Assembly (NCBI RefSeq): GCF_900112445.1
Contig: NZ_FOYY01000003.1
Coordinates: forward strand, 755,960-819,959
DNA: 64,000 nt
Direction of reading: 5' to 3'
From: Thiomicrospira sp. ALE5
Lineage (GTDB): Bacteria > Pseudomonadota > Gammaproteobacteria > Thiomicrospirales > Thiomicrospiraceae
Numbering within the stretch: position 1 is the first letter of the stretch; each line of letters starts with the position of its first letter. Positions 1-8,815 of this stretch are shown piece by piece. The position numbers and the translations under genes are program-made. A model generated the notes under the pieces. The model had not been told where the DNA came from and ran no database searches. It saw only the letters and a list, made by a program, of their open reading frames with translations.

Positions 1-822
1 CAAACGTTGCAAGCTTTGTCGCGCCATCGGCACCGTTACCCGTACGCCATCATAGACCAGCCATCCGGTCGGTGAAGCTGAATCTGGCAAGCCCACCGCA
101 TCCGTCGACCCTACCCCAACCACTAGCAAACCAATCTTCGCCTGCGCATAGGCCTCGGCCACCGCCAGTAAACCAGCCTGTTGCTCTGACAACACGCCAT
201 CGGTTACCAGCACCACCTGCTGCACCCCCTGTTCTTGCGCGACCGCTAATGCCTGCTTCATCGCGACCGCCAACTGGGTGCCCGCAAACGGCAGGCGTTG
301 TGCTTGCAATAAACCCAACCGGCTTTGCAACAACGCCTTATCTTCGGTTATCGGCAAGGCCCAATAGGCCTCGGTGCCAAACAGCATTAAACCCACGCGA
401 TCTTCGGCGGGTAAGCGCTGCGCCCAAGCCGCCAATAGGTTTTGCGCATGGCCAAAACGATCCGGTTGACGGTCAAGTGCGGTCATCGAGCGACTGGCAT
501 CCAACAAGACCAAATGGGTGATTCCGCCGGTTTGTTGGGGTGTGGCAGGCGCATCCAACGCCCAACGTGGACCAGCTACGGCCACAATAAGCAACACCCC
601 CAACCAAAACCCGAGTGGCCAGCGCCAGGGCCATAATCTGGCCGGTGCACCAGCGGCCAGCGACCAAGGAGTTAATGACGCATCACTATAGTCATGAAGT
701 TGTTTATGCCGATAGCCTAACCACAGCAGCAGGCCTGCTAACCAGGGCAGCAGTAGCGCTAACCAACCTGCCTGCCGAAAAAACAAGCCCGCGACAATTA
801 AATCCGCCTCATTCGTGACCAC
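1..822 (-). CDS. VWA-domain membrane protein, BatB-like (3' end beyond window)
   Basis: The reading frame is open from a GTG at 822 to the left edge, giving 274 codons without a stop, so the C-terminus is missing. Two hydrophobic segments lie near residues 19-36 and 70-84. A von Willebrand A domain follows with an intact MIDAS-type DASRS at about 108-112 and a VLVTDG strand near 200. The GTG overlaps the stop of the preceding VWA gene by 14 bases, which indicates translational coupling in a MoxR/DUF58/DUF4381/VWA operon. Such operons (Bat, aerotolerance-type) act at the inner membrane and are thought to work as MoxR-linked chaperone or stress systems. The exact substrate is unknown. The family call is firm; the choice of GTG as start is less certain. 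Confidence 0.85.
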   Translation of the reverse strand, partial: MVTNEADLIVAGLFFRQAGWLALLLPWLAGLLLWLGYRHKQLHDYSDASLTPWSLAAGAPARLWPWRWPLGFWLGVLLIVAVAGPRWALDAPATPQQTGGITHLVLLDASRSMTALDRQPDRFGHAQNLLAAWAQRLPAEDRVGLMLFGTEAYWALPITEDKALLQSRLGLLQAQRLPFAGTQLAVAMKQALAVAQEQGVQQVVLVTDGVLSEQQAGLLAVAEAYAQAKIGLLVVGVGSTDAVGLPDSASPTGWLVYDGVRVTVPMARQSLQRL

Positions 823-1915
823 GACGCCACCCCCGCAACGGATAATGGGTTAATAGATGAATTAACAACAACAGCCCGGCCACGCCGAGTGCCAGCAGCA
901 ACGGCCAATGAGCTAAACTCACCGCACGCCATTGTTCACCCTGCTCGACTACACCCTCACGTGCGCGCAACTGCAATTGCGCAAAAGCTTGCCGTAACGC
1001 ATTAGGGTCATACACCGCCACAAATTGACCGCCGGTGTCTGCCGCCAGGGTTTGTAAACTCGCCGTTTCTAACGGCTGATAAATAAGTCTTGAAGAACCA
1101 CGTGACGAAGCTTCTTGACCGCCCAGTCCTATGGTATGAATCGCGATATCATTTAGCCTTGCATACTCAATCACATCGGCCAAACTCAATCGACTGCGTG
1201 TCTGTAAACCATCACTTACCACCACTAACAGCGGATCATAATCCTTGGGGCGCTGCGTATCGGCTAACATAGTGCGTATCGCCAAGGCCATCGCCTCGCC
1301 CATGGCTTGATCGGTACGCCCCGCCAGATAGGGAAGCAAACGCGGCAATTCCGCGCGCACCGTATCACGATCAGCGGTCATCGGCATCAGCGTAAAGGCC
1401 TGGTCGGCATATAAAATAATACTAAAACGATGTTGAGGCATAGCGGCCACAAACTCATCTAATACCTGCTGCAACACCGCCACGCGGCTTAAAGGTTGGT
1501 CGTTTTCTGCATAGTCCTCTAGCACTAAAGACACCGAACTTTCCACCACCAAGGTGACATCACGGATAGGTTCAGCTTGACGAACCTGTTGCGGTAGCGC
1601 CTGCCAATAAAAAGGACCTGCCAAGGCAAGCAATACCAATAAGACTAACAAAGTGCGCAATAGCGTTTGTAAAGGCATTAACCAGCGTATCAGCCCGGGG
1701 GACTGAACGGATTGATCGTTGCGCGTTGCCATAAATGCGGCTATTTTTGAATGATAAAAAACCGGCTGGGCTTGGGTGGCGGGTTCTGCTAACCACGGCC
1801 AACGCGCTTGACCCTGCTGACGCAGCCACCACAACAAAGGCCAAAGCACGACCAACAACAGTACCCAAGCGGCCTGCCATTGCACATCTTGCCATAGTGA
1901 AAAGAATTCAGTCAT
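809..1915 (-). CDS. VWA-domain membrane protein, BatA-like
   Basis: A 368-residue inner-membrane protein. It has two N-terminal membrane segments (about residues 14-32 and 84-104), a VWA domain and a C-terminal membrane helix just before a basic tail. This is the usual BatA arrangement with the VWA domain held between helices. The first MIDAS loop reads VESSVS instead of the canonical DxSxS, while the later VVVSDG strand is present, so metal binding may be altered. The start overlaps the preceding DUF4381-like gene (stop at 1908) by eight bases. It belongs to the same operon as the MoxR ATPase and the second VWA protein, and the two VWA proteins probably act together as partners of MoxR. Confidence 0.85.
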   Translation of the reverse strand: MTEFFSLWQDVQWQAAWVLLLVVLWPLLWWLRQQGQARWPWLAEPATQAQPVFYHSKIAAFMATRNDQSVQSPGLIRWLMPLQTLLRTLLVLLVLLALAGPFYWQALPQQVRQAEPIRDVTLVVESSVSLVLEDYAENDQPLSRVAVLQQVLDEFVAAMPQHRFSIILYADQAFTLMPMTADRDTVRAELPRLLPYLAGRTDQAMGEAMALAIRTMLADTQRPKDYDPLLVVVSDGLQTRSRLSLADVIEYARLNDIAIHTIGLGGQEASSRGSSRLIYQPLETASLQTLAADTGGQFVAVYDPNALRQAFAQLQLRAREGVVEQGEQWRAVSLAHWPLLLALGVAGLLLLIHLLTHYPLRGWRRGHE

Positions 1916-2351
1916 CAGCGACTCGCTTTAGGCTAAACTCAGCCCTTTGCAGTTGGTGATAAAAGTCATGAGGATCAATCGGCTGATTACTGAAACAGGC
2001 ATCATAGAGCCAAGGACATTCGGCTAAGGCAAGCGGCGCCTGCTGTTGATAAATCGCCAAGGCAACACGGCGCAATGCAATGGTTCGCTCACTAGCCGTT
2101 AAATTAGCCGAGCCTAACTGCTGCACCCGTTTGATTAGACGCCGCAAGCTACGCCTGGCATACCAGGCCTGATAAGCACGCCAGCTCCACATCAGCAGGC
2201 CTGCTAAGACTACCAGCCCGCCCAATCCAACCAGCAATAACAACCAAGCCTGCCATAGTGTCAGTCCCTGCTCTGCAGCGACCAGCAACACGGGTTCATC
2301 TAGCGTTGAGGCAAGATCATACCAACCATCAGCACGCTGGGTAATGCTCAT
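1908..2351 (-). CDS. DUF4381-like membrane protein of the Bat operon
   Basis: A 147-residue protein with one strong transmembrane helix at about residues 33-55, followed by a basic cytoplasmic region rich in Arg and Gln. Size, topology and position between the DUF58 gene and the first VWA gene match the DUF4381 proteins found in many MoxR/Bat operons. The start overlaps the end of the DUF58 gene by four bases, so translation is likely coupled. No catalytic motif is visible. A structural or scaffolding role at the inner membrane is an inference from context. Confidence 0.7.
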   Translation of the reverse strand: MSITQRADGWYDLASTLDEPVLLVAAEQGLTLWQAWLLLLVGLGGLVVLAGLLMWSWRAYQAWYARRSLRRLIKRVQQLGSANLTASERTIALRRVALAIYQQQAPLALAECPWLYDACFSNQPIDPHDFYHQLQRAEFSLKRVADD

Positions 2352-3292
2352 CCGGCGCGCTCCACCGCTAAGCGTCTAAAATCGATCAATTCATCTTGGG
2401 TGCTCAGCGCCCAGTGCGCAATACCATAGCCGCTCAGTCTAGTGGCTAAGTGTTCGCGCTGTTGTTGCGCCCAAGCATTATAAGCCTCGAGGCTATCACG
2501 ATTAAGTAGCCAACGACGCGCGCCCTGCTGTAACGCTAATAAGGCACGTTTAGGTAACTGCTGTTCAACCGGATCCGTGATACTCACCGCTTGGACATCA
2601 TAGTGCGCATTGAGGGCATAGAGCCATTGCCAGTCTTGCTCAGCCCAATCGGCAAAATCGGTGATTAACCAGAGTTTGGCACCGGGCAACCAGGCCTGCT
2701 GAGCTGGCTTAATGCGTTGCGCAAAAGGCTGTTGATTCACCGCAGCTTGCGGCGGACAAGGCTTAGCCAAGTGGTTCATGCTACTCATAAAAATATCACG
2801 TGCGCTGGGCGTCGGCCAGCTATACAGCTGATCATGAGCTTGAGTCAGTTGCCATTGCACGCCTTGCTGTTGCGCCCACCAGGCCAACCACCCGGTAAAA
2901 CGCATAGCTTGGGTAACTTTTAAGCGCTTGTGCGACCCAAATCGCATACTGGGCCCTTGATCAACGCAGACGCACCAGGCCTGCTGGCGCTCCTGCTGAA
3001 ACACCTTGGTCATCGCCTGACCTGAACGCGCCCAAGCCCGCCAGTTTAAATGACGCAATTCATCCCCGGCGTAATAGGGACGGCTATCAGCATAATCCAT
3101 ACCTTGGCCGGTCGTTTTTGCCCATTGATCACCAAACAAGGCTTGGCTACTCGCTCGCTGATTAGGCTTAAAATCAACCAGATCAGCTGCAATCGCTTGC
3201 GCCCAAGCAGCGATCTCAGCGGCACTCATAATCGGTGCCGCGGTGAGGGCTGTTTTGGTCAGACCTAGTTTCTTCATACCACTCAAGCTCAT
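2348..3292 (-). CDS. DUF58 domain protein of the Bat operon
   Basis: A 314-residue soluble protein. The hallmark DUF58 segment is seen around residues 65-95: a Tyr-Tyr-Ala-Gly-Asp-Glu stretch followed by HLNWRAWARSG. DUF58 proteins have a VWA-like fold and are almost always encoded next to a MoxR AAA+ ATPase. Here the ATG overlaps the moxR stop in an ATGA arrangement. The C-terminal half carries a WLITDFADW strand resembling a VWA core. No membrane segment was found. It probably mediates between the ATPase and the membrane VWA proteins. Confidence 0.85.
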   Translation of the reverse strand: MSLSGMKKLGLTKTALTAAPIMSAAEIAAWAQAIAADLVDFKPNQRASSQALFGDQWAKTTGQGMDYADSRPYYAGDELRHLNWRAWARSGQAMTKVFQQERQQAWCVCVDQGPSMRFGSHKRLKVTQAMRFTGWLAWWAQQQGVQWQLTQAHDQLYSWPTPSARDIFMSSMNHLAKPCPPQAAVNQQPFAQRIKPAQQAWLPGAKLWLITDFADWAEQDWQWLYALNAHYDVQAVSITDPVEQQLPKRALLALQQGARRWLLNRDSLEAYNAWAQQQREHLATRLSGYGIAHWALSTQDELIDFRRLAVERAG

Positions 3293-4275
3293 GCCACAAC
3301 GGGCACCTCAACCCAGCCCACTAATTTAGCCAGTAAACTATCGACCGTCCAACCCTGTGCGCGCCCAGCAAAACTCAAGCCTAACCGATGGCGTAATACA
3401 TCGGGTAATAGCAGCACCACATCCTCAGGAATGACATAGTTACGCCCTTGTAACCAGGCGTAAGCGGTGGCGGCATGCAATAATGCAATCGACGCGCGCG
3501 GCGAAGCGGCCACATCAAGTACCCCAGCTAAGGCCGGGTCAAACCGGCTTAGGTTACGCGTCGCGGCAATTAACGCGACAATATAGGCTTCAATAGCCGG
3601 CGCAACATGAATATCGGCAACATCACGGCGCGCTTGCATCACATTCTGTGGCGTTAAACTGGTCGTATCGGGTTCGTCATCCACCCCAAAATGTTTGGCT
3701 CGGTCGCGACGCAAAATTTCCAGCTCTTCCGTTTCAGTCGGATAATCCAACACCACATGCAACATAAACCGGTCCATTTGCGCTTCCGGCAAAGGATAGG
3801 TGCCGCTTTGTTCCAACGGGTTTTGCGTCGCCATGACAATAAACAAATCCGGCAAGGCGCGAGTCTGGCCGCCTGCGGTGACCTGCTTTTCGGCCATGGC
3901 TTCTAATAGTGCGGACTGGACTTTCGGCGGCGCACGATTAATTTCATCCGCCAACACGATTTCATTAAAAATCGGCCCAGGCACAAAACTTAACCCACCC
4001 TGTTGAGTATCAAGAATTTCCGAGCCCATGACATCAGCCGGCATTAAATCCGGGGTAAACTGAATGCGCTGAAAACTGGCATGCACGCCTTTTGCCAAGG
4101 TTTTAACCGCCGTGGTTTTTGCCAGGCCTGGTGGACCTTCTAATAACACATGGCCGCCGGTCAGCATCGCAATCATCATGCGCTCAAGCAAGGCTTTCTG
4201 CCCAACAATGGTTTTTTGTAAATGGCGATTAAGATCAATAAACGCTTGTTGACTGGATGATGGCGTGACAGACAT
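3289..4275 (-). CDS. MoxR-family AAA+ ATPase
   Basis: 328 residues, typical of the family. Walker A is GPPGLAKT at residues 47-54 and Walker B is LADEINRAPP near 111-120. The sensor-like ATQNPLEQSGTYPLPEAQ region is also present. MoxR ATPases act as chaperones for VWA-containing complexes. This gene leads a five-gene operon with DUF58, DUF4381-like and two VWA proteins, all coupled by short overlaps. The start has a TCCTC complement (GAGGA) about eight bases upstream. A perfect palindrome at 4301-4324, only 26 bp upstream of the ATG, is shared with the sulfur-stress promoter near 8830, so the operon may answer to the same repressor. Confidence 0.92.
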   Translation of the reverse strand: MSVTPSSSQQAFIDLNRHLQKTIVGQKALLERMMIAMLTGGHVLLEGPPGLAKTTAVKTLAKGVHASFQRIQFTPDLMPADVMGSEILDTQQGGLSFVPGPIFNEIVLADEINRAPPKVQSALLEAMAEKQVTAGGQTRALPDLFIVMATQNPLEQSGTYPLPEAQMDRFMLHVVLDYPTETEELEILRRDRAKHFGVDDEPDTTSLTPQNVMQARRDVADIHVAPAIEAYIVALIAATRNLSRFDPALAGVLDVAASPRASIALLHAATAYAWLQGRNYVIPEDVVLLLPDVLRHRLGLSFAGRAQGWTVDSLLAKLVGWVEVPVVA

Positions 4276-4300
4276 AGGCTTCCTCTCGGGCTTGGCTTAA

Positions 4301-4324
4301 TTATTCAACTAATTGGTTGAATAA
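4301..4324. promoter_or_regulatory. Palindromic operator upstream of the MoxR/Bat operon
   Basis: TTATTCAAC-TAATTG-GTTGAATAA is an inverted repeat with 9-bp arms in the moxR-fetA divergent region, 26 bp before the moxR ATG. The 20-bp core (ATTCAACTAATTGGTTGAAT) is identical to the one at 8821-8840. The likely ligand is the ArsR-family regulator encoded at 9666-10313. That assignment is an inference. Confidence 0.6.
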
Positions 4325-4444
4325 CATACTGGAATTTGTTTGATAATGCAATGCCACTTCGTGACCACAGCGCCCTAAAAGTTTTTGGGCGTTAATTAAT
4401 CAAACTTACGCTAAAATTATAGCCTGATCAAATTAGGTGACTAG

Positions 4445-5074
4445 ATGACGAACCCAACCTCCTTATTCAAAACAAAATCTATTTATGCGTCCGGTATGGG
4501 AAATCCGATTTCTTTGCGTTTGTCGGCGGGGCAAATCGGCATGATTTCCGGCGAATCGGGGAGCGGTAAATCGCAGTTTTTAAAAGCCTTGGCGGATTTG
4601 ATTGAGCATCAAGGTGAAACCTTCGTATTGGACAACCAGGCCTGGTTGGACCAACGAAAGATATTACCCGCGCACTGGCGAAAAAAGGTGATGTATTTTT
4701 CTGCAGAAACCGCTTGGTGGTTAGATAAGATCAGCGCGCATTTTAACGAACCCCTTTCGGATGAAACACTATCCGCCATTGGCCTAGAGCGCAGATTATT
4801 TGAACAAAATCCTGATCAACTTTCATCCGGTGAAAAACAACGCTTTGCGCTGTTACGCGGCTTGGCTTATCAGCCCACAGTCTTATTGCTGGATGAGATC
4901 ACCGCCAACCTTGACCCGAAAACCGAACAACAGGTTGAACAGCTCATCCAAGACTATGTGCAGCAACATCAGGCCTGTGCGCTGTGGATTAGCCATGATC
5001 CGCAACAACAAACGCGCCTCGCTTCATCGGCATTACATTGGCAGTTTAGCGCTACAGCGGAGGGCGACGCATGA
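4445..5074 (+). CDS. fetA: Iron-efflux ABC transporter ATP-binding protein FetA (YbbL)
   Basis: A 209-residue ABC ATPase. Walker A is GESGSGKS at residues 36-43, the signature is LSSGEKQR, Walker B is LLLDEIT and the H-loop is SHD. The short length and the adjacent UPF0014 permease identify it as the ATPase of a FetAB-type exporter, which in Escherichia coli lowers cytoplasmic iron and improves survival in peroxide. The stop overlaps the fetB start by four bases. Transcription diverges from moxR, and the 170-bp shared region holds the operator at 4301-4324. Two copies of the CAGGCCTG palindrome lie within the gene. Confidence 0.88.
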   Translation: MTNPTSLFKTKSIYASGMGNPISLRLSAGQIGMISGESGSGKSQFLKALADLIEHQGETFVLDNQAWLDQRKILPAHWRKKVMYFSAETAWWLDKISAHFNEPLSDETLSAIGLERRLFEQNPDQLSSGEKQRFALLRGLAYQPTVLLLDEITANLDPKTEQQVEQLIQDYVQQHQACALWISHDPQQQTRLASSALHWQFSATAEGDA

Positions 5075-5865
5075 TCCTTATCAGCTATTGGGATTTAGTC
5101 GCCCTATCTTCGTTGGTGATATTGCTCGGTGTGGTGCTCTGGTTAAACGGCTTTAAACGCGTGCCTTCGCTCTATTGGAGTACGACACGGATGGCCGCAC
5201 AGCTCCTATTCATGGGCGTTTGGCTGACCTATGTGTTTACCTCTGAAAACTTTTGGTTGGTGCTACTGGTGAGTGTGATTATGCTGGGGGCAGCCGGTTA
5301 TGAAATCACGCGCCGACAACAATACCGCTTTACTAAGTGGCACGCAGTACTGATTGGCTTTATGTCCATTTCGCTTACTTCCTTGGTGTTGCTGGTGGGC
5401 GTACTCACCCTGACCATTCAACCCGACCCTTGGTATCAACCGCAATACGCTATTCCATTACTGGGCATGCTGTTGGGTAATAGCATGACCGCAATTGGGC
5501 TGGGGCTGGATACCATGACCCGCAATGCCGTGCAAATGCGCGCACGGATTGAAGCCCAACTCGCCCTCGGCAAAACCGCCAAACAATCGCTGGACTTTAT
5601 CAAACAACAAAGCCTGCATTCTGCGATGATTCCGGTGATCAATATGCTGGTCGCCGCCGGGATTATTTCGCTTCCCGGCATGATGACCGGCCAAATTCTA
5701 GCCGGTATCGCGCCGATTGAAGCGGTAAAATATCAAATCTTGATTATGCTGCTGATTGTCGCCTCCACCGGGTTTGGCACCCTGATCGCCCTGCACCTGG
5801 CCGGAAAACAATTGTTCGACCACCGCCAACGCCTAAGATTGGAGGGATTAATCAAAGCGAAATAG
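5071..5865 (+). CDS. fetB: Iron-efflux ABC transporter permease FetB (UPF0014, YbbM)
   Basis: A 264-residue integral membrane protein with about seven hydrophobic helices. The conserved UPF0014 region is visible: LGMLLGNSMTAIGLGLD near residues 130-146, followed by a stretch in which each turn is rich in Ala and Gln. The later segment MIPVINMLVAAGIISLPGMM is also typical of FetB. Its ATG overlaps the fetA stop (ATGA), so the two are co-translated. It should form the membrane channel of the exporter energised by FetA. Confidence 0.88.
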   Translation: MILISYWDLVALSSLVILLGVVLWLNGFKRVPSLYWSTTRMAAQLLFMGVWLTYVFTSENFWLVLLVSVIMLGAAGYEITRRQQYRFTKWHAVLIGFMSISLTSLVLLVGVLTLTIQPDPWYQPQYAIPLLGMLLGNSMTAIGLGLDTMTRNAVQMRARIEAQLALGKTAKQSLDFIKQQSLHSAMIPVINMLVAAGIISLPGMMTGQILAGIAPIEAVKYQILIMLLIVASTGFGTLIALHLAGKQLFDHRQRLRLEGLIKAK

Positions 5866-5884
5866 CGAAGTTTTCAGCGCTATA
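5863..5884 (+). terminator. Weak hairpin after fetB
   Basis: ATAGCG and CGCTAT form a 6-bp stem around a 10-base loop directly over and after the fetB stop. It is followed by an AT-rich stretch rather than a clean T-run, so its terminator role is tentative. Confidence 0.3.
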
Positions 5885-5944
5885 TTTAGCACAAAATTAA
5901 ATGATTTCATTGCCAGATCGTCGCCCCCATGCGACAATCTAGCA

Positions 5945-6253
5945 ATGAATTATAAAATTGAAACCTCAACAGAGTTTGATAACTGGCTAAGTCGTTTAAA
6001 AGACAGAAAGGTTAAAGCGCGTTTGGCTTCTCGTTTTGCTCGTATCGAAAACGGTAATTTTGGCGATTGGTCGGTTACCACTGAAGAGGGTGTGTTTGAA
6101 TTGCGATTTTTCTTTGGGTCAGGCTTTCGAGTTTATTATGCTTTAAGGGGTGAAACGATTGTGTTGCTACATAATGGTGGTGACAAATCGACGCAAAGCA
6201 AAGATATTGCAAAGGCTAAACAAATTTTAGACGCGTTACAGGAGCAAATCTAA
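5945..6253 (+). CDS. RelE/HigB-type toxin (Gp49-like addiction module killer)
   Basis: A 102-residue basic protein of the phage Gp49-like/HigB group. It begins with a predicted helix and the TSTEFDNWLSRLKD pattern. It then shows the ELRFFFGSGFRVYYA strand pair and the LLHNGGDKSTQSKDIAKA segment near the C-terminus that are characteristic of this RelE-fold toxin group. Members usually cleave mRNA at the ribosome. It precedes a small helix-turn-helix antitoxin whose ATG overlaps the toxin stop (TAATG), so toxin and antitoxin are co-translated in the toxin-first order. Confidence 0.85.
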   Translation: MNYKIETSTEFDNWLSRLKDRKVKARLASRFARIENGNFGDWSVTTEEGVFELRFFFGSGFRVYYALRGETIVLLHNGGDKSTQSKDIAKAKQILDALQEQI

Positions 6254-6531
6254 TGGGTAAGATGACCAAGCCGCTGGATATTGCCGAATGGCTAGAAACC
6301 GATGAGGATATTAAAGAGTTTTTGGCAGAAACAGCACGAGAAGGCACACATCAAGATTTTATTCATGCCTTGAATATTGCAGCACGTGCTAAGGGAATGA
6401 GCGAAATTGCAAAACAGGCTGGGGTAAACCGCCAAAGCCTTTATAAGTCTTTAGCGGATGGCGGTTCACCTAAGTTTGAGACCATAAGCAAGGTGGTAGA
6501 AGCTTTAGGCTGCAAATTGACGGTTGCTTAG
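6253..6531 (+). CDS. HigA-like antitoxin, HTH protein
   Basis: A 92-residue protein of the addiction-module antidote type. The N-terminal PLDIAEWLETDEDIKEFL segment is typical of this family. A Cro/CI-like helix-turn-helix covers about residues 46-75 (MSEIAKQAGVNRQSLYKSL). The ATG overlaps the toxin stop. It is expected to bind and neutralise the toxin and to repress the shared promoter, which should lie in the short space after fetB. Confidence 0.87.
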   Translation: MGKMTKPLDIAEWLETDEDIKEFLAETAREGTHQDFIHALNIAARAKGMSEIAKQAGVNRQSLYKSLADGGSPKFETISKVVEALGCKLTVA

Positions 6532-6583
6532 ATAACGAATTAATTAAGCGTCTTACAGGACAGGCATAAGCTCCTACCAACCC

Positions 6584-7501
6584 TTAGTTGTTCAAGAACT
6601 CACGCACAGCGGTCGCTGAGTCTTCGTTGTAAAAATCTAGGAAGAAATGATCGGCACCGTCAATGGTCACCGTTTGCACCCTGGCCAAATCGCCCAATGC
6701 TTCAATCGCGCCGGGTAAATCAGCGACCACATCATCGTCTGAGCCAATAATCACCAAGGTCGGCTTTTTAGCCGATTTTAGTAAGGTTGGGGTATCAAAT
6801 TGCGGCTTAATGTCAGAATAATCGACAAACGCCGCCGCGGTCACCTGCGCATCTTGGCAGTAAATAAAATCAATACCTTGCATGAGTTCATCACCTTTAC
6901 CGGCACGAATCTGCTTTTGCGCTTGGCTTAAAATCGGCCCGATAGGTTTGCCAAAACTTGCTTCGTAGCTTTCATGCGATTGTTGGGCTCCCGTGGCCGG
7001 TGCCCATAACACCACATTCGCAATCGAATCACGATCACGCTCGGTCGCAAACCAAGCAATCTGGTTGCCGCCGCGCGAATGCCCCATCAAGGTAACCTGC
7101 TGCGCACCCTGCTGCTCCAACCAATCCAGCCACACGCCCACTTCATCTAGCGCATCGGTATGTTTGTGGGTATGCGGTACCGCGCAATCGTACTCGCCAT
7201 CACGGTCATTCAAACCCAAAGATAAATTAATTGATAGCGAGCTAATACCTTGTTCAGCCAAATTTTGCTGCAGCGCCATATAGGTCGAGCGCCCTTTATG
7301 CGTCAAAGTGCCATGCAGCAACAACACAAATTCATCGCTGTAGCTTTTGCCATCAGCCATTTCTAAATTGGCATTCAGGGTTTTACCCTGCCAGGTTTGT
7401 TTGATTTCTTCAGCATTGACCAGGCCTGCAAATGCCAAACTGCTCGCTAATAAGCCAGACATAAGGGTTTGTTTTACACCCTGTTTCATCCGATTTTTCA
7501 T
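6584..7501 (-). CDS. Secreted alpha/beta hydrolase
   Basis: A 305-residue protein with a Sec-type signal peptide: basic MKNRMKQGVK, then a hydrophobic core, with likely cleavage after VNA near residue 30. The alpha/beta hydrolase triad is visible: nucleophile Ser in GHSRGG (about 142-147), an acid in the GSDDDVV loop, and His in DGADHFF. HGTLTHKG is the probable oxyanion segment. The product probably works in the periplasm. Substrate is unknown. A second Met at residue 5 is an alternative start. The gene stands alone, convergent with the antitoxin gene. Confidence 0.75.
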   Translation of the reverse strand: MKNRMKQGVKQTLMSGLLASSLAFAGLVNAEEIKQTWQGKTLNANLEMADGKSYSDEFVLLLHGTLTHKGRSTYMALQQNLAEQGISSLSINLSLGLNDRDGEYDCAVPHTHKHTDALDEVGVWLDWLEQQGAQQVTLMGHSRGGNQIAWFATERDRDSIANVVLWAPATGAQQSHESYEASFGKPIGPILSQAQKQIRAGKGDELMQGIDFIYCQDAQVTAAAFVDYSDIKPQFDTPTLLKSAKKPTLVIIGSDDDVVADLPGAIEALGDLARVQTVTIDGADHFFLDFYNEDSATAVREFLNN

Positions 7502-7557
7502 AGTCTCCTCCTACAGAGATGGGTTAAGCTTTATTTTGTTTTAATAGTTAAACTGAT

Positions 7558-8805
7558 TTAAACCGTTTTACGCGGCTGCAAGGCTAAGTATACCCATAAT
7601 CCGGATAAAAACATCATGCCGCCGACAAAGTAAAAGGGCCAAACGACTGAGCTGGTATAGAAGGCCAGCAAGCCCATGAACAAAGCGCCTACCGCATAAC
7701 CAAAGTCACGCCAAAAACGATAGACGCCCAACAGTCCAGCGCGTTGTTTAGGCTGGCTGTAATCCGCCACCGCGGCACCGAGCGTTGGGTAAAGCATCGC
7801 CATACCGAAGCCCATAAAGGCGGCTAACACTGACCAGGCAGCGACCGAATCCACCCACACAAAGGTTAGGCTGGTCAGCGCACACAGCCAAAAACCACCG
7901 ACAATCAAGGCACGACGACCAAACTTATCGGATGCCGGCCCGGTAATCAGTTGCGACGCGCCCCACACCACGCCATAAACGGCAATAATGCCACTGGCTT
8001 GCACCAGTGTTTGGGTTTGCGACATTAAATAAATCGGCATAAAAATCCACACCAGGGCATCAATAAACTTTTCTACCAGGCCTGCTTGATTCAGCGCAAC
8101 CAATTGTTTGTGCTGAAAGGTGCCGACTTTAAACGCCTGTGCCAGCGTTTGCTGTTCGCCATCATCACCATGTTGTTGATTGTGGTGCTGTTGATGCAAA
8201 TTTGACCAAGGTCGGGTATCCAATACTTTCCATAAAGCTAACAACAAGCCCACTAAAATCACCACTAAACCAAACCCGAGCAAGGCGTCGCGGGCACCAT
8301 AAACTTCCGCTAAATACGCGGTGAACCAACCGGCAACCCCAACTGCGGCATAACCGGAAAACTCATTCAGACCATTGATTAAACCTTTTTGATTGGTTTT
8401 AGCGAGATCAAGCTTGCTATTAAGCGCCATTGACCAACACAAGCCTTGGTTTAAGCCGAGAAACACCATTGCCCACACAATCCACCACCAGCTTTGCGCG
8501 TAAAAAGTCAAAAAGGGCACCGGTAAGGCCAACAACCAGCCCATCACTAATAATCGGCGACGACCATAGTGTTCACTTAAATGCCCGGCCACCAAATTCA
8601 TGCTGGCCTTTACCAAGCCAAACACCAATACAAACATCACCAGGCTCATAAAGGCTTGCGCCGCCAAACCAAACTCGGTTTCTGCCAGGCCTGGTACCAC
8701 TGTGCGCGTCATCCCCAGTGCCAAACCGACCAAAAAGACTTGAATCAGTTGCTGACTGATTTGTGATAGATTGGCTTTTATACCGTGTTCAATCTGCGTG
8801 TGCAT
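7558..8805 (-). CDS. MFS transporter with histidine-rich loop
   Basis: A major facilitator of about 415 residues with twelve predicted helices. The MFS signature between helices 2 and 3 reads GHLSEHYGRRRLL, with a second copy SDKFGRRALIV after helix 8. The start is placed at the ATG at 8805, preceded by AGGCGG; the longer frame begins at a TTG inside the operator. The central loop is unusually rich in His and Gln (a HQQHHNQQHGDDGEQQ stretch), which could bind metal. It diverges from the persulfide dioxygenase and shares the operator at 8816-8845, so it probably exports or imports a sulfur compound or stressor. Substrate is unknown. Confidence 0.8.
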   Translation of the reverse strand: MHTQIEHGIKANLSQISQQLIQVFLVGLALGMTRTVVPGLAETEFGLAAQAFMSLVMFVLVFGLVKASMNLVAGHLSEHYGRRRLLVMGWLLALPVPFLTFYAQSWWWIVWAMVFLGLNQGLCWSMALNSKLDLAKTNQKGLINGLNEFSGYAAVGVAGWFTAYLAEVYGARDALLGFGLVVILVGLLLALWKVLDTRPWSNLHQQHHNQQHGDDGEQQTLAQAFKVGTFQHKQLVALNQAGLVEKFIDALVWIFMPIYLMSQTQTLVQASGIIAVYGVVWGASQLITGPASDKFGRRALIVGGFWLCALTSLTFVWVDSVAAWSVLAAFMGFGMAMLYPTLGAAVADYSQPKQRAGLLGVYRFWRDFGYAVGALFMGLLAFYTSSVVWPFYFVGGMMFLSGLWVYLALQPRKTV

Positions 8806-8815
8806 CAATCCGCCT

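Noticed and set aside
72-521. Pro-rich 149-codon plus-strand frame at the left edge
   Set aside because: It lies opposite the VWA gene, which has clear MIDAS and membrane features on the minus strand; the composition of the plus frame is a shadow of that gene.
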